DNA from: Desulfuromonas thiophila
Lineage (GTDB): Bacteria > Desulfobacterota > Desulfuromonadia > Desulfuromonadales > Desulfuromonadaceae
Direction of reading: 5' to 3'
NCBI RefSeq assembly: GCF_900101955.1
Contig: NZ_FNAQ01000001.1
Span: 313,358 to 377,357 of the forward strand
Length of the DNA stretch: 64,000 bases
Below are positions 24,375-32,622 of the stretch, piece after piece. Under the pieces are notes generated by a model. It was not told the origin of the DNA. It saw nothing but the letters and a program-made list of their open reading frames with translations, and made no database searches. Positions within the stretch are counted from its first letter, which is position 1; every line of letters begins with the position of its first letter. The translations under genes and the position numbers were made by a program.

Positions 24375-26207
24375 ATGCTATTGACCCTCCGCTGTCTGTG
24401 GCCCTGGCTGCAGCCCCATCGCGTTGTGCTGCTTAGCGGCAGTCTGTGGATTCTGCTGAGCAATCTGCTGCTGCTGAGCCTGCCCTTGCTGTTGCGCCAG
24501 GCCATCGCCGCCATCGAACAGCACGACTGGAATCAGGTGCGTTTCTGTGCCGCTCTGATGGTGCTGGCCACCCTGCTGGGTGCCCTGAGCCGGGTGCAGT
24601 CGCGCCTGCAGATTCTCGGCTGCGGCCGGCGGGTCGAGGTCGATCTGCGCCGGCAGCTGTTTGGCCGCCTGCTGGACGCGCCGGCGCCCTTTTTCGATCG
24701 TCTGGGTACCGGTGATCTGATCTCGCGCCTGACCAACGATTTGACCCAGGTGCGCATGGTGGCTGGCTTTGGCCTGGTGTCGCTGATCAACGCACTGGTG
24801 GTTTACAGTCTGACCCTGACGGCCATGCTGTGGCTGGCGCCGCTGTTGAGTCTGCTGGCGTTGCTGCCCTTTGTGTTGTTGCTGTGGGCGGTGAAACGCA
24901 TCAGCCGCCAGGTGCTGCACTACAGCGCCCGCACCCAGGAGCAGCTGGGTGGATTGAGCGACCGCGTCGACGAGGCCTTCAATGGCCAGCGCAGTCTGCG
25001 CAGCGCGGGCTTTGAGCCTCTGGTGCAACGCCAGTTCGACGCGGCCAACGCGGCCTATCTGGCCGATGCCGAGGCGTTGGCGCGGTCCCGCTCCCTGCTG
25101 GTGCCCCTGATGAGTCTGGTGACGCCGGTGGGCCTGTTGCTGGTGCTGTTCGTGGGCGGGCGCCAGGTTATCGCCGGTAGTCTGCAACTGGGCGATCTGG
25201 TGGCGTTCAATGCTTTTCTGGTGCAGCTGGCCATGCCCACGCTGATGCTGGGCTGGATTCTGACCCTGTTTCAGCGGGCGGCGACAGCCTTCGAGCGTCT
25301 TGATCTGGTGCTGCAGCTGCCGGCTGTGGCGGCCCATCCGCCAGCGCCGCCAGCGCCGGTTCCGCCCTGCGGCGCACCCGCAGCGGAAGCCCTGGGGCCG
25401 CGGTCCGGTCCGACTCTCCGCCTGCAAGGGCTGCGTTTTGCCTACGAATCGCAGCGCACGGCGGTGCTCGGGCCGCTGGATCTGACCATCGCCAGCGGTC
25501 AGTGTGTGGCCCTGGTTGGCCCGGTGGCCTGTGGCAAGACCAGCCTGCTACGGCTGTTGACTGGCCGCTATCCGCTGCCGCCGGGCATGCTGTTCATCGA
25601 CGGCCGCGATATTGGCTCTCTCGATCTGGAGGATTACCGCCGGCGGTTGTCGGTGGTGCTGCAGGAGGGGCAGTTGTTCAGTGGCTCTCTGGCACAGAAT
25701 CTGACCTTTGCCGCGCCGGCGACCCCTGCGGAACAGATTGACGAGCTGGTGCGGCAGGTCTGTCTCGATGAGGATCTGGCCCGCCTGCCCGCCGGCCTGG
25801 CCAGTCGGGTGGGCGAGGGCGGCCTGACCCTGTCTGGCGGTCAGCGCCAGCGGGTGGCGTTGGGGCGGGCCTTGTTGCGGCGCGGCGATCTGTGGCTGCT
25901 TGATGATCCCTTCAGTCATCTCGACGGCGCCACGGCGGATCGCCTGTGGCGTCAGCTGCGGCCGCAACTGGCCGGCTGTACGGTTGTCCTGGCGTTAAGT
26001 CGGGTGCGGCTGGCCTGTCAGGCCGACTGGGTGATCTGTCTGGAGCAGGGGCGTGTCCGTGAACAGGGCACGCCAGCGACCCTGCAGCACAGCGGCGGTG
26101 ATTTTGCCCGGCGGCTGCGGCAGGAACAGCTGGCTGAGGAATTGGGGACGAACGACGCCAGCAGTCTGTCGCGGCAGGGCGGGGAGGTGGTGGCTGATGG
26201 CCGATGA
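24375..26207 (+). CDS. ABC exporter half-transporter A (permease-ATPase, degenerate catalytic Glu)
   Basis: This 610-residue half-transporter has six TM helices in an exporter-type domain (about 1-300), followed by an ATPase domain. Walker A is GPVACGKTS, the signature is LSGGQRQRVALGRALL and Walker B is LWLLDDPFSHLD. The residue after Walker B is Asp rather than the catalytic Glu, as in the degenerate half of heterodimeric exporters such as MdlA/TM287. A Pro/Ala-rich linker sits near residue 320. The start ATG 24375 lacks a good ribosome site. It overlaps its partner by 11 bases. Confidence 0.9.
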   Translation: MLLTLRCLWPWLQPHRVVLLSGSLWILLSNLLLLSLPLLLRQAIAAIEQHDWNQVRFCAALMVLATLLGALSRVQSRLQILGCGRRVEVDLRRQLFGRLLDAPAPFFDRLGTGDLISRLTNDLTQVRMVAGFGLVSLINALVVYSLTLTAMLWLAPLLSLLALLPFVLLLWAVKRISRQVLHYSARTQEQLGGLSDRVDEAFNGQRSLRSAGFEPLVQRQFDAANAAYLADAEALARSRSLLVPLMSLVTPVGLLLVLFVGGRQVIAGSLQLGDLVAFNAFLVQLAMPTLMLGWILTLFQRAATAFERLDLVLQLPAVAAHPPAPPAPVPPCGAPAAEALGPRSGPTLRLQGLRFAYESQRTAVLGPLDLTIASGQCVALVGPVACGKTSLLRLLTGRYPLPPGMLFIDGRDIGSLDLEDYRRRLSVVLQEGQLFSGSLAQNLTFAAPATPAEQIDELVRQVCLDEDLARLPAGLASRVGEGGLTLSGGQRQRVALGRALLRRGDLWLLDDPFSHLDGATADRLWRQLRPQLAGCTVVLALSRVRLACQADWVICLEQGRVREQGTPATLQHSGGDFARRLRQEQLAEELGTNDASSLSRQGGEVVADGR

Positions 26208-27999
26208 CGAGATGCGCGGTCGTCTGCTGGATGGCCGCCTGCTGGCCCGTTTTGTGCCGCTGTTGCGGCCCTATCGCCGGCTGGCCCTGCTTGGTTTTGC
26301 CCTGCTGCCGCTGATTTCACTGACCCGGGCCGGCCAACCGCTGCTGCTGGGCCTGGCCATTGACCGCAGCATCGTGCCGGGGGATCTGGCCGCGCTGCCG
26401 CCGCTGGCTCTGTTGCTGCTGCTGCTGGTGGTGCTGGAAGGCGCTTTGGTGTTCGGCCAGAACTACGGCGTGCAACTGGTCGGGCAGCGGGTCATGGCCG
26501 ATTTGCGGCGCGTCAGCTTTGCCCGCCTGCAACGGCTGCCGCCGCGCTGGTTCGACTGGCAGCCGTCGGGTCGGGTGGTGACCCGCCTGACCTCGGATAT
26601 CGAGCAGGTCGGTGAGCTGTTTGGTTCCGGCATCGTGTCGGCCTGTGGTGACCTGATGACCCTGGGCATGATCCTGGCGGTGATGCTGCGCCTGCATGGC
26701 CCCCTGACCCTGCTGACCTTCGCCCTGGTGCCACTGCTGGTGCTGGCATTGCTGCTGATTCGTCGGCCCATGCGCCAGTTGATGCGGCGGCTGCGGGCGC
26801 AGACCGCCAGTCTGGGGGCCTTTGTCGCCGAACGGGTCAACGGCATGGCCGAGGTGCAGATCTTCGGCCAGCAGCAGCGCAGCGCGGCCGAGTTCGAGGC
26901 GCTGCAGCAACCCTATCTGACCACGGCGCTGGCCTGGGTGCGCTGGGAGACCCTGTTTTACGCCAGCGTCCATCTGTTCGGCAGCCTGACCCTGGCGGCG
27001 ATCGTTTATTTCGGCGGCGGCCAGGTGGTACAGGAGCAGCTGAGCTTTGGTCTTCTGGTGGCCTTTATCGAATATGCCCGGCGTTTTTTTCAGCCACTGA
27101 CCGAGCTGGCATCGAAGTTCTCGGTGTTGCAGACCAGCAATGCCGCGCTGGAGCGTATCTTCGCGCTGCTGGATGAACCGCTGGAACCGGTCGGCGGGAC
27201 AATGCCGCCGGCAGGCGCTGGCGTTTTAGGCTTTGAGGCGCTGAGCTTTTCCTACCAGCCGCAGACGCCGGTGCTGCGTCAGTTCGATCTGCAACTGGCG
27301 GCGGGTGAATGCGTGGCGCTGGTGGGCGATACCGGCAGCGGCAAAAGCACCCTGGCGCAACTGCTGCTGGGTTTCTATGCGCCCGATGAGGGCCGTATTC
27401 TGCTCAATGGTGGCGATATCGCCGCCATGGACAAGACGGCGCTGCGACGGCAGATCGGTTATGTGGCGCAGGAGCCGTTCCTGTTTTGCGGCAGCGTACG
27501 GCAGAATCTCGATCCGGCTGGCGCTGCGTCGGCAGAGCGTCTGGCGCAGGTGCTGGCCGAGGCTGGCGCCGAAGCCCTGGTGACGCGGCTGGGTGGGCTT
27601 GATGCGCCGGCCATTGGCCCGCGCGGTCGCAATCTTTCCAGCGGCGAACGGCAGCTGCTGGCACTGGCGCGGGCGCTGCTGCCTCAGCCTCAGGTATTGG
27701 TGCTGGATGAGGCCACCAGCCATCTTGATGGCGACAGCGAGGCGCTGATCTACCGTGCCCTGGCGCGGGTGGCGCGGCGCCGTACCACCCTGATGATTGT
27801 GCACCATCTGCGGCTGGCGGCCCAGGTGGCTGACCGGATTGTGGTGTTGCACCAGGGCCGGCTGGTGGAGCAGGGCTCCCATGCCGAGCTGCTGGCATTG
27901 CCGGGGCGCTATGCCCGCTTGTGGCATCTGCAGCAGTTGCAACAGCAGGCGCAGGAAACCCGATCAGCCGGCCGCGTGACCGGCGAGGAGACTCTATGA
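26197..27999 (+). CDS. ABC exporter half-transporter B (permease-ATPase, canonical site)
   Basis: The 600-residue partner starts at ATG 26197 (GGGGAGGTGG upstream). Six TM helices precede an ATPase domain with Walker A GDTGSGKST, signature LSSGERQLLALARALL and Walker B VLVLDEATSHLD with catalytic Glu. The signature motif LSSGE departs from LSGGQ. Together with half A it forms a heterodimeric, MdlAB-like drug/lipid/peptide exporter in the inner membrane, with substrate unknown. rsgA begins within its stop codon (ATGA). Confidence 0.9.
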   Translation: MADDEMRGRLLDGRLLARFVPLLRPYRRLALLGFALLPLISLTRAGQPLLLGLAIDRSIVPGDLAALPPLALLLLLLVVLEGALVFGQNYGVQLVGQRVMADLRRVSFARLQRLPPRWFDWQPSGRVVTRLTSDIEQVGELFGSGIVSACGDLMTLGMILAVMLRLHGPLTLLTFALVPLLVLALLLIRRPMRQLMRRLRAQTASLGAFVAERVNGMAEVQIFGQQQRSAAEFEALQQPYLTTALAWVRWETLFYASVHLFGSLTLAAIVYFGGGQVVQEQLSFGLLVAFIEYARRFFQPLTELASKFSVLQTSNAALERIFALLDEPLEPVGGTMPPAGAGVLGFEALSFSYQPQTPVLRQFDLQLAAGECVALVGDTGSGKSTLAQLLLGFYAPDEGRILLNGGDIAAMDKTALRRQIGYVAQEPFLFCGSVRQNLDPAGAASAERLAQVLAEAGAEALVTRLGGLDAPAIGPRGRNLSSGERQLLALARALLPQPQVLVLDEATSHLDGDSEALIYRALARVARRRTTLMIVHHLRLAAQVADRIVVLHQGRLVEQGSHAELLALPGRYARLWHLQQLQQQAQETRSAGRVTGEETL

Positions 28000-28901
28000 C
28001 CATGCCAGTGCCGCCGGGCCGGCGCCATGGCCGGATTGTGCGCCATTACGGTGTCGAGGTCCGGTTGGCGTTTGATGATGGCGATTTCTTGACGGTGCGG
28101 GTGAAGCGCAACTCCGGTCATGTGGTGGGCGACCGGGTATGCTGGCACGGTGACCGGCTGGAACGGCTGGAACGGCGCACCCTGCTGCAGCGACAGGATC
28201 CATTTGGCAAGGTGCGCTCCCTGGCCGCCAATCTTGATGGTCTGGGCATTGTCCTGGCCCCCCAGCCGACGACGCCGGTGGCCTTTATCGAACGGGTGCT
28301 GGTTGCCGCCCGCAGCGCCGCCATCGCGCCCTTTTTGCTGGTCAACAAGGCCGATCTGGCTGGCAGCGCGGTGCTGGCGCAGCAGCTACGGCAGCAATTT
28401 GGCGATACCCAGCCGCTGCTGTTGGTCAGTGCTCTGAGTGGCGCCGGGCTGACGCCGTTGCGTGACCTGCTGGCGACACTGGGCTGCTGCGCTCTGGCGG
28501 GTCAATCGGGTGTTGGTAAAAGCGCCCTGCTCAACGCCCTTTGTCCCGGTCTTGATCTGCAGGTTGGTGAGCTGGCCGAAGGCGGCCAGGGCGGTCATAC
28601 CAGCAGCGTGTCGACTCTGGTGGATCTGGCCAGTGGCGGCAGCCTGATTGATACGCCGGGTTTTCGCGATTTTGCCCCGGTGCAGATTGCCAGTGCCGAA
28701 CTACCCGGCTGGTTCCCCGGTTTCGCCGAGCTGTTACACCAGCGTGCCTGCCGCTTCCGTGATTGTCGCCATCGGCAGGAACCCGGCTGTGTTATCCGTC
28801 AAGCCCTGGCTGACGGCAGCCTGTCCGCTGAACGCTATGGCCGCTATCTGGCGCTGCTTGATGAACTCGAAGCCGCCGAGCAGCGCCAGCGCGGCTGGTG
28901 A
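27996..28901 (+). CDS. rsgA: Ribosome small subunit-dependent GTPase A
   Basis: This 301-residue protein is a circularly permuted GTPase. An N-terminal OB-fold is followed by G4 NKADL (about residue 112), then G1 GQSGVGKSALLN, G2 region GGHTSSV, G3 DTPGF, and a C-terminal Zn-binding segment (CRFRDCRHRQEPGC). It assists late maturation of the 30S ribosomal subunit. It overlaps the ABC exporter gene by 4 bases and is probably translated in the same message, which ends at the repeat/terminator region beyond 28950. Confidence 0.93.
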   Translation: MTMPVPPGRRHGRIVRHYGVEVRLAFDDGDFLTVRVKRNSGHVVGDRVCWHGDRLERLERRTLLQRQDPFGKVRSLAANLDGLGIVLAPQPTTPVAFIERVLVAARSAAIAPFLLVNKADLAGSAVLAQQLRQQFGDTQPLLLVSALSGAGLTPLRDLLATLGCCALAGQSGVGKSALLNALCPGLDLQVGELAEGGQGGHTSSVSTLVDLASGGSLIDTPGFRDFAPVQIASAELPGWFPGFAELLHQRACRFRDCRHRQEPGCVIRQALADGSLSAERYGRYLALLDELEAAEQRQRGW

Positions 28902-28949
28902 CGGATGCGCCGGGAATCCCGGTTGTTATCGCGAACGATCAGCAGGAGG

Positions 28950-29096
28950 TTGAAAACGTCCTCTCCGGGGCTTTTTCAACGACGCCAGCCGAAAATGCGC
29001 TTTTTCGTCTTGCTTACAAAATCAATCCATTACGGAGCAACGATTGATTTTGGTCGCCCGTCCATGGGCTCTACAGGCTGTTTGTCAATAGCCTGG
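28950..29096 (+). repeat. Dispersed intergenic repeat, copy B
   Basis: This is the plus-strand counterpart of the element at 11284-11430 (about 80 % identity by eye). Its end has CAGGCT / AGCCTG, in the place where copy A has ACAGGCTG / CAGCCTGT, so pairing is kept despite base changes. The 5' GC stem before CTTTTT is poorly kept in this copy. It lies just downstream of rsgA. Confidence 0.75.
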
Positions 29097-29104
29097 CAAA
29101 TGGC

Positions 29105-29154
29105 AAAGGCCGACGGGCCGGTCTCCAGCAGGAGAAACCGGCCCGTCGGCCTTT
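29105..29154. terminator. Bidirectional terminator
   Basis: An 18-bp stem, AAAGGCCGACGGGCCGGT / ACCGGCCCGTCGGCCTTT, has a 14-base loop and T or A tracts on both sides. It ends the rsgA transcript from the left and the cytochrome operon from the right. Confidence 0.85.
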
Positions 29155-29240
29155 TGTTTATCAGTGGGGTTCAGCCGACAGCATTGTTGACTTGAACCGA
29201 GAGCCAGGGCTTTCCGGTTGCCCTTTGCTGGCTGTTCGTG

Positions 29241-30329
29241 TCAGCGCTGCAGCTGGAAATAAAACTTCTTGCTGCTGCCGTGGCGGCTGCGGCCGTAGGT
29301 CTGCAGCAGCCAGTCGGTAGCGGCGTCGAGGGAGCCGAAGGTTTTGTGTGCGGTGGCGACGCCGACGGGTAGCTCAAGATCGCTGGCGAGGCGGGCCACC
29401 AGTCCCTGCGGATCTCGTTCGATGGTGCCGATGGGGCCGTCGTGGCCATCGCACAGCACCTCGAAGCGGTTGGCGTCACCGACGACGCGGTAGCCCAGGG
29501 TCAGGGGCGTGAGATGACGGTTTTGCTGCAGCTTGCGCAGGGCCATGTCGATGCGGGCGCGAGGTTCATCCTCGACGGCGGCACGTTCAGCCTGTGGCTG
29601 GCGGGCCGCCTGCTGTTTGGCGATCTTCAGCGCCTGACGGTACCAGTTGACGGCCTTGTTGTAGTCCTGTTCCAGGCCGCGGCCGTAGAAGTGATAGTCG
29701 CCCAGCTGCAGGGCCGGTGCCGGGTCGCTGCCGGCTTCGGCCGCCAGCAGCAGCCAGTGGCTGGCGCGGGGGTAATCGCTGCGCTGGTGAAAATGCCGTG
29801 CCAGATGCAGTCGGGCGGCCTGATGGCCGGCTTCGGCGGCCTGCTCGAAACATTGAAGTGCCAGCTGGTCGGGCTGGTCGCCGGCGAGAATGGTGGCATT
29901 GTACAGCAGGCCCATGTTGTAGAGCAGCTGGCTGTCGTTGGCTTTTTGTGCCCGCAGGGCCTGGTAGCCGTCGTTGAACAGGGCGCGGGCGGCGACGGCA
30001 TTGTCGCCCAGCTGGCCGTTGAGGCAGTGGCTGGCATGGTGGTCGAGGGGCTGATAGCCGTCAGGCAGGTGATTGCTGTAGCTTTCCGCCAGCAGGATCT
30101 TGGCCTGAGGCCAGCCGCGTTCGGCCGCCAGTCGCAGAAAATCGATACCGGTTTCCTGCAGTTCGGTTTCGGCTCGGCAGACGAATTCCTTGCCGCGCTG
30201 ATAATAATCCTGGGTGTCGCAGCGCCAGCAGACCTTGTAGCTGTAGTTGTAAAGTATGGCGGCCGTGGCGATAGCAACGCAGACAAAGAAGAACAAGCTG
30301 TTGAGCAGCAGACGTTTTCGGGCGGTCAT
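29241..30329 (-). CDS. Membrane-anchored Sel1/TPR-like repeat protein at the end of the cytochrome operon
   Basis: This 362-residue protein has one N-terminal TM (LLLNSLFFFVCVAIATAAILY) and a periplasmic part. A CWRC pair lies near residue 36, followed by Sel1-like helical repeats (GWPQAKILLAESY, GHQAARLHLARHF, GSDPAPALQLGDYHFYGRGLEQDYNKAVNWYRQAL). The C-terminal 100 residues (LTPLTLGYRVVGDANRFEV onward) match nothing I recognise. It follows the 12-haem cytochrome gene after 20 bp on the same strand, so an assembly or scaffold role for the cytochromes is possible but only inferred. Confidence 0.78.
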   Translation of the reverse strand: MTARKRLLLNSLFFFVCVAIATAAILYNYSYKVCWRCDTQDYYQRGKEFVCRAETELQETGIDFLRLAAERGWPQAKILLAESYSNHLPDGYQPLDHHASHCLNGQLGDNAVAARALFNDGYQALRAQKANDSQLLYNMGLLYNATILAGDQPDQLALQCFEQAAEAGHQAARLHLARHFHQRSDYPRASHWLLLAAEAGSDPAPALQLGDYHFYGRGLEQDYNKAVNWYRQALKIAKQQAARQPQAERAAVEDEPRARIDMALRKLQQNRHLTPLTLGYRVVGDANRFEVLCDGHDGPIGTIERDPQGLVARLASDLELPVGVATAHKTFGSLDAATDWLLQTYGRSRHGSSKKFYFQLQR

Positions 30330-30349
30330 GACAAGTCCTTAAGCCTCGC

Positions 30350-31168
30350 TCATTCGGCGGGAGTCAGATTGTGCGGGTTGCCGTGGCAGTCGCCGCAGCC
30401 GGAGGCGCCTTCGAGCATGGCAGGGCTGTGGGGCTGGGCGTGACAGTCGCTGCAGGCCGGCACCATGCCGTGCTCGCCGGCATGGCAGAAGGTGCAGTCC
30501 AACTGGCTGTGGGCCAGGTGGGAGCCGCTCAGGTCGGCGACGGCGTCACCGTGGCAGCCGCCACACTCGGTGTTGGGGACGTGGCTGCCGTAGTTGAGGC
30601 GGCTGACGTCGTGCACCGGATGGCACAGCATGCAGGTCTGGCTGCTGACGAAGGGATTATGCGGTTCGGCATGGCATTCGGTACACAGCGGCCGGTAACC
30701 GTGGCGCTGCTGATGGCAGTCATTGCAGGCCATGTCGCTGTGGGCGCTGGGGCGAGCCAATTCGGCTGCCGGTTCGGCGTGGCAGCGGGCGCACAGGGGT
30801 TCAAGGGTGGCCAGCGGCAGGCTGGCGACAGGTGCGTGCGCGTTGCGGTGGCAGTGCAGGCAGTCCTGCATCGGCTCGTCCTCGCCGTGGGGCTGGCCAT
30901 GGCAATCGCTACAGGCCGGCACCCGTTCGGCCCAGCTGAGCTGGCGGCTGAAGTTGTGGAAGCTTTCATGGCAGTCGCGGCAGGGCTGGCGATGGCCGCC
31001 GCCGTCAGCTTTGAGAGTCTGAAAGACGCCTTCGTGGCACTGGGCACATTCAACGGCGGTCAGCGGCGGAATCTCCTGGTCGTAGAAATCCTCCGCGACT
31101 GCGGTGGTGGCCCCGCTGGCCAGCAGCGTCAGGCCGAACAGGGCGGTGGCAAACAAGCTGTGGCTCAT
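30350..31168 (-). CDS. Periplasmic 12-haem c-type cytochrome
   Basis: The 272-residue protein (ATG 31168, GAGGG upstream) has a signal peptide ending near TTAVA and 12 CXXCH motifs (CAQCH, CRDCH, CSDCH, CLHCH, CARCH, CNDCH, CTECH, CMLCH, CGGCH, CTFCH, CSDCH, CGDCH). That is one haem per about 21 residues of mature protein. Many extra His and HGQPH/AEPH elements can serve as distal ligands. Such density suits long-range electron wiring across the periplasm. It lies 29 bp behind the 20-haem gene and shares its C-terminal style (CGDCHGNPHN). Confidence 0.92.
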   Translation of the reverse strand: MSHSLFATALFGLTLLASGATTAVAEDFYDQEIPPLTAVECAQCHEGVFQTLKADGGGHRQPCRDCHESFHNFSRQLSWAERVPACSDCHGQPHGEDEPMQDCLHCHRNAHAPVASLPLATLEPLCARCHAEPAAELARPSAHSDMACNDCHQQRHGYRPLCTECHAEPHNPFVSSQTCMLCHPVHDVSRLNYGSHVPNTECGGCHGDAVADLSGSHLAHSQLDCTFCHAGEHGMVPACSDCHAQPHSPAMLEGASGCGDCHGNPHNLTPAE

Positions 31169-31197
31169 GGTTTCCCTCGTTTCAAAGCGGCGCGGGC

Positions 31198-32490
31198 CTA
31201 GTTGCGCAGGGCGTGCGGGCCCTGATGACAGTGGTTGCAGTCGCTGAACTGCCGGTGGATGCCCGCATCGTGGGGCTGGCCGTGGCAGTTGTCGCAGCTG
31301 AGGATCACCTTGTGGGTACGGCGATGACAGAAGACGCACTCAAGGTTGCCATGCTCGGTATCGGTGGCACCAAGCTCTTTCAGGGGCTGTCGGTGACAGC
31401 TGCCACACAGTTGAGGCGCGATGCCGCTTTGGCCGAACTGCAGAGCCGTAGGGCTGTGCGGTTGGTGGCATTTAAGACAGTCGGCGTAGGCCATGTCACT
31501 GCTGTGACCATCGTGACAGTCCAGACAACTGCTGGCCAGACCGTGCTCGGCGTGGCATTCATTGCAGTCCATCTCCGCGTGGGCGCTGGGCCAGTCGTGC
31601 ATCTCCCGGCCCGGCGCCGCATGGCAGGACAGGCAGATGGGTTTGACTGGTGACACTGCGCTCATGTCGATTCGCAGTGGTTCGTGCGGATTGTGACAAC
31701 GCAGACAGCCGTCCACCCGGTAGTGTTCTGCCGCGCCGGGGGCATGGCAGTCGGCACAGGCCGGAATGACGCCGGATTCTGCCGGCGGGTGATTCTGGTG
31801 GCAATCGCTGCAGGTAATGGCGGTTTTGTGGGCGCCGCCGTGGGCGTCGAGGCTGGCGACGGTTTCCTCATGGCAGGCCGCGCACCAGCGGGTCGGGGTG
31901 CTGGGACTGAAGGCGTAAGCGGTGGGCCGGTGTGGCGCATGGCAGCCGGTGCAGTCCTGTTGCTGCATGCCGTCCTGGTGGGGTTCGTGGCAGTCAAGAC
32001 AAGGGCTGAACTGACCGGATGCCAGACCATGACCGCTGTGACAATCGGTGCAGGCCTGGTCGGCGTGCAGGCTGGGATGTTGCTTGAAATCCTTGCCGAC
32101 GGCTTCGTGACAGGTCAGGCAGGCCGCGGTGGCGTCGGGCAGAGCCGATAAATCGCTGATGCCAGGCGCGTGTGGCGCGTGGCAATCCTGGCAGCCCTGC
32201 AGGGCGAAGTGGGCCGCGTCCTTGGGGCCGTGACAGTCGCTGCAGGACGGGATGACCGCCTTGCCGGCCGGTGGATGGCTCTGGTGGCAGTCGAAACAGC
32301 CGATGGCGGTTTTATGGGCGCCGCCGTGTTCGGCGATGTCGCGGGCCGGCTGGCGGTGGCACTTGATGCAGTCGGCATCGGTCAGGGGGGGCACAGTTTG
32401 TTCGGCGGCGGCCCGGGCGGGGGTCTGACCACTGCTGAGCAGCAGAACACTGAGCAGCACCGTCAACAGATGGCTAGGGTGAAATCTCAT
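31198..32490 (-). CDS. 20-haem c-type cytochrome with internal duplication
   Basis: The 430-residue protein has a signal peptide ending near TPARA and 20 CXXCH motifs from CIKCH to CNHCH. A segment repeats: GGAHKTAIGCFDCHQSHPP...IPSCSDCH (about residues 56-90) returns as GGAHKTAITCSDCHQNHPP...IPACADCH (about 215-250). Each is followed by a CQDCHAPH/CLRCHNPH and CLTCH/CLSCH series. The long protein thus looks built from two copies of a shorter, roughly 12-haem ancestor like its neighbours. No membrane anchor is seen; periplasmic or outer-surface location is inferred. Confidence 0.92.
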   Translation of the reverse strand: MRFHPSHLLTVLLSVLLLSSGQTPARAAAEQTVPPLTDADCIKCHRQPARDIAEHGGAHKTAIGCFDCHQSHPPAGKAVIPSCSDCHGPKDAAHFALQGCQDCHAPHAPGISDLSALPDATAACLTCHEAVGKDFKQHPSLHADQACTDCHSGHGLASGQFSPCLDCHEPHQDGMQQQDCTGCHAPHRPTAYAFSPSTPTRWCAACHEETVASLDAHGGAHKTAITCSDCHQNHPPAESGVIPACADCHAPGAAEHYRVDGCLRCHNPHEPLRIDMSAVSPVKPICLSCHAAPGREMHDWPSAHAEMDCNECHAEHGLASSCLDCHDGHSSDMAYADCLKCHQPHSPTALQFGQSGIAPQLCGSCHRQPLKELGATDTEHGNLECVFCHRRTHKVILSCDNCHGQPHDAGIHRQFSDCNHCHQGPHALRN

Positions 32491-32560
32491 CGGAGAACCT
32501 CAATGACGCTGCCGGTCGGACGCCCGGCTGGCAGGGGCGTCGCGCCCGCGGGAAAATGCC

Positions 32561-32584
32561 GCCCGCCGCCGGTTGGCGGCGGGC
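32561..32584 (-). other. Strong hairpin between two cytochrome genes
   Basis: A 10-bp GC stem, GCCCGCCGCC / GGCGGCGGGC with a GGTT loop, lies in the 132-bp gap between the first and second cytochrome genes. It is probably a partial terminator or an mRNA-stability element that sets different levels of the two proteins. Confidence 0.5.
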
Positions 32585-32622
32585 GCTGTTGCCATAAAGT
32601 GCGTTGCTCCCGTGGGCCGGGC

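Larger units (their letters stand above)
28902..29240. other. Convergent intergenic region rsgA / Sel1-repeat gene
   Basis: No gene is supported here. It holds repeat copy B, a strong bidirectional terminator, and the 17-mer GGGCTTTCCGGTTGCCC (29207-29223), which is identical to 24251-24267. Confidence 0.6.
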
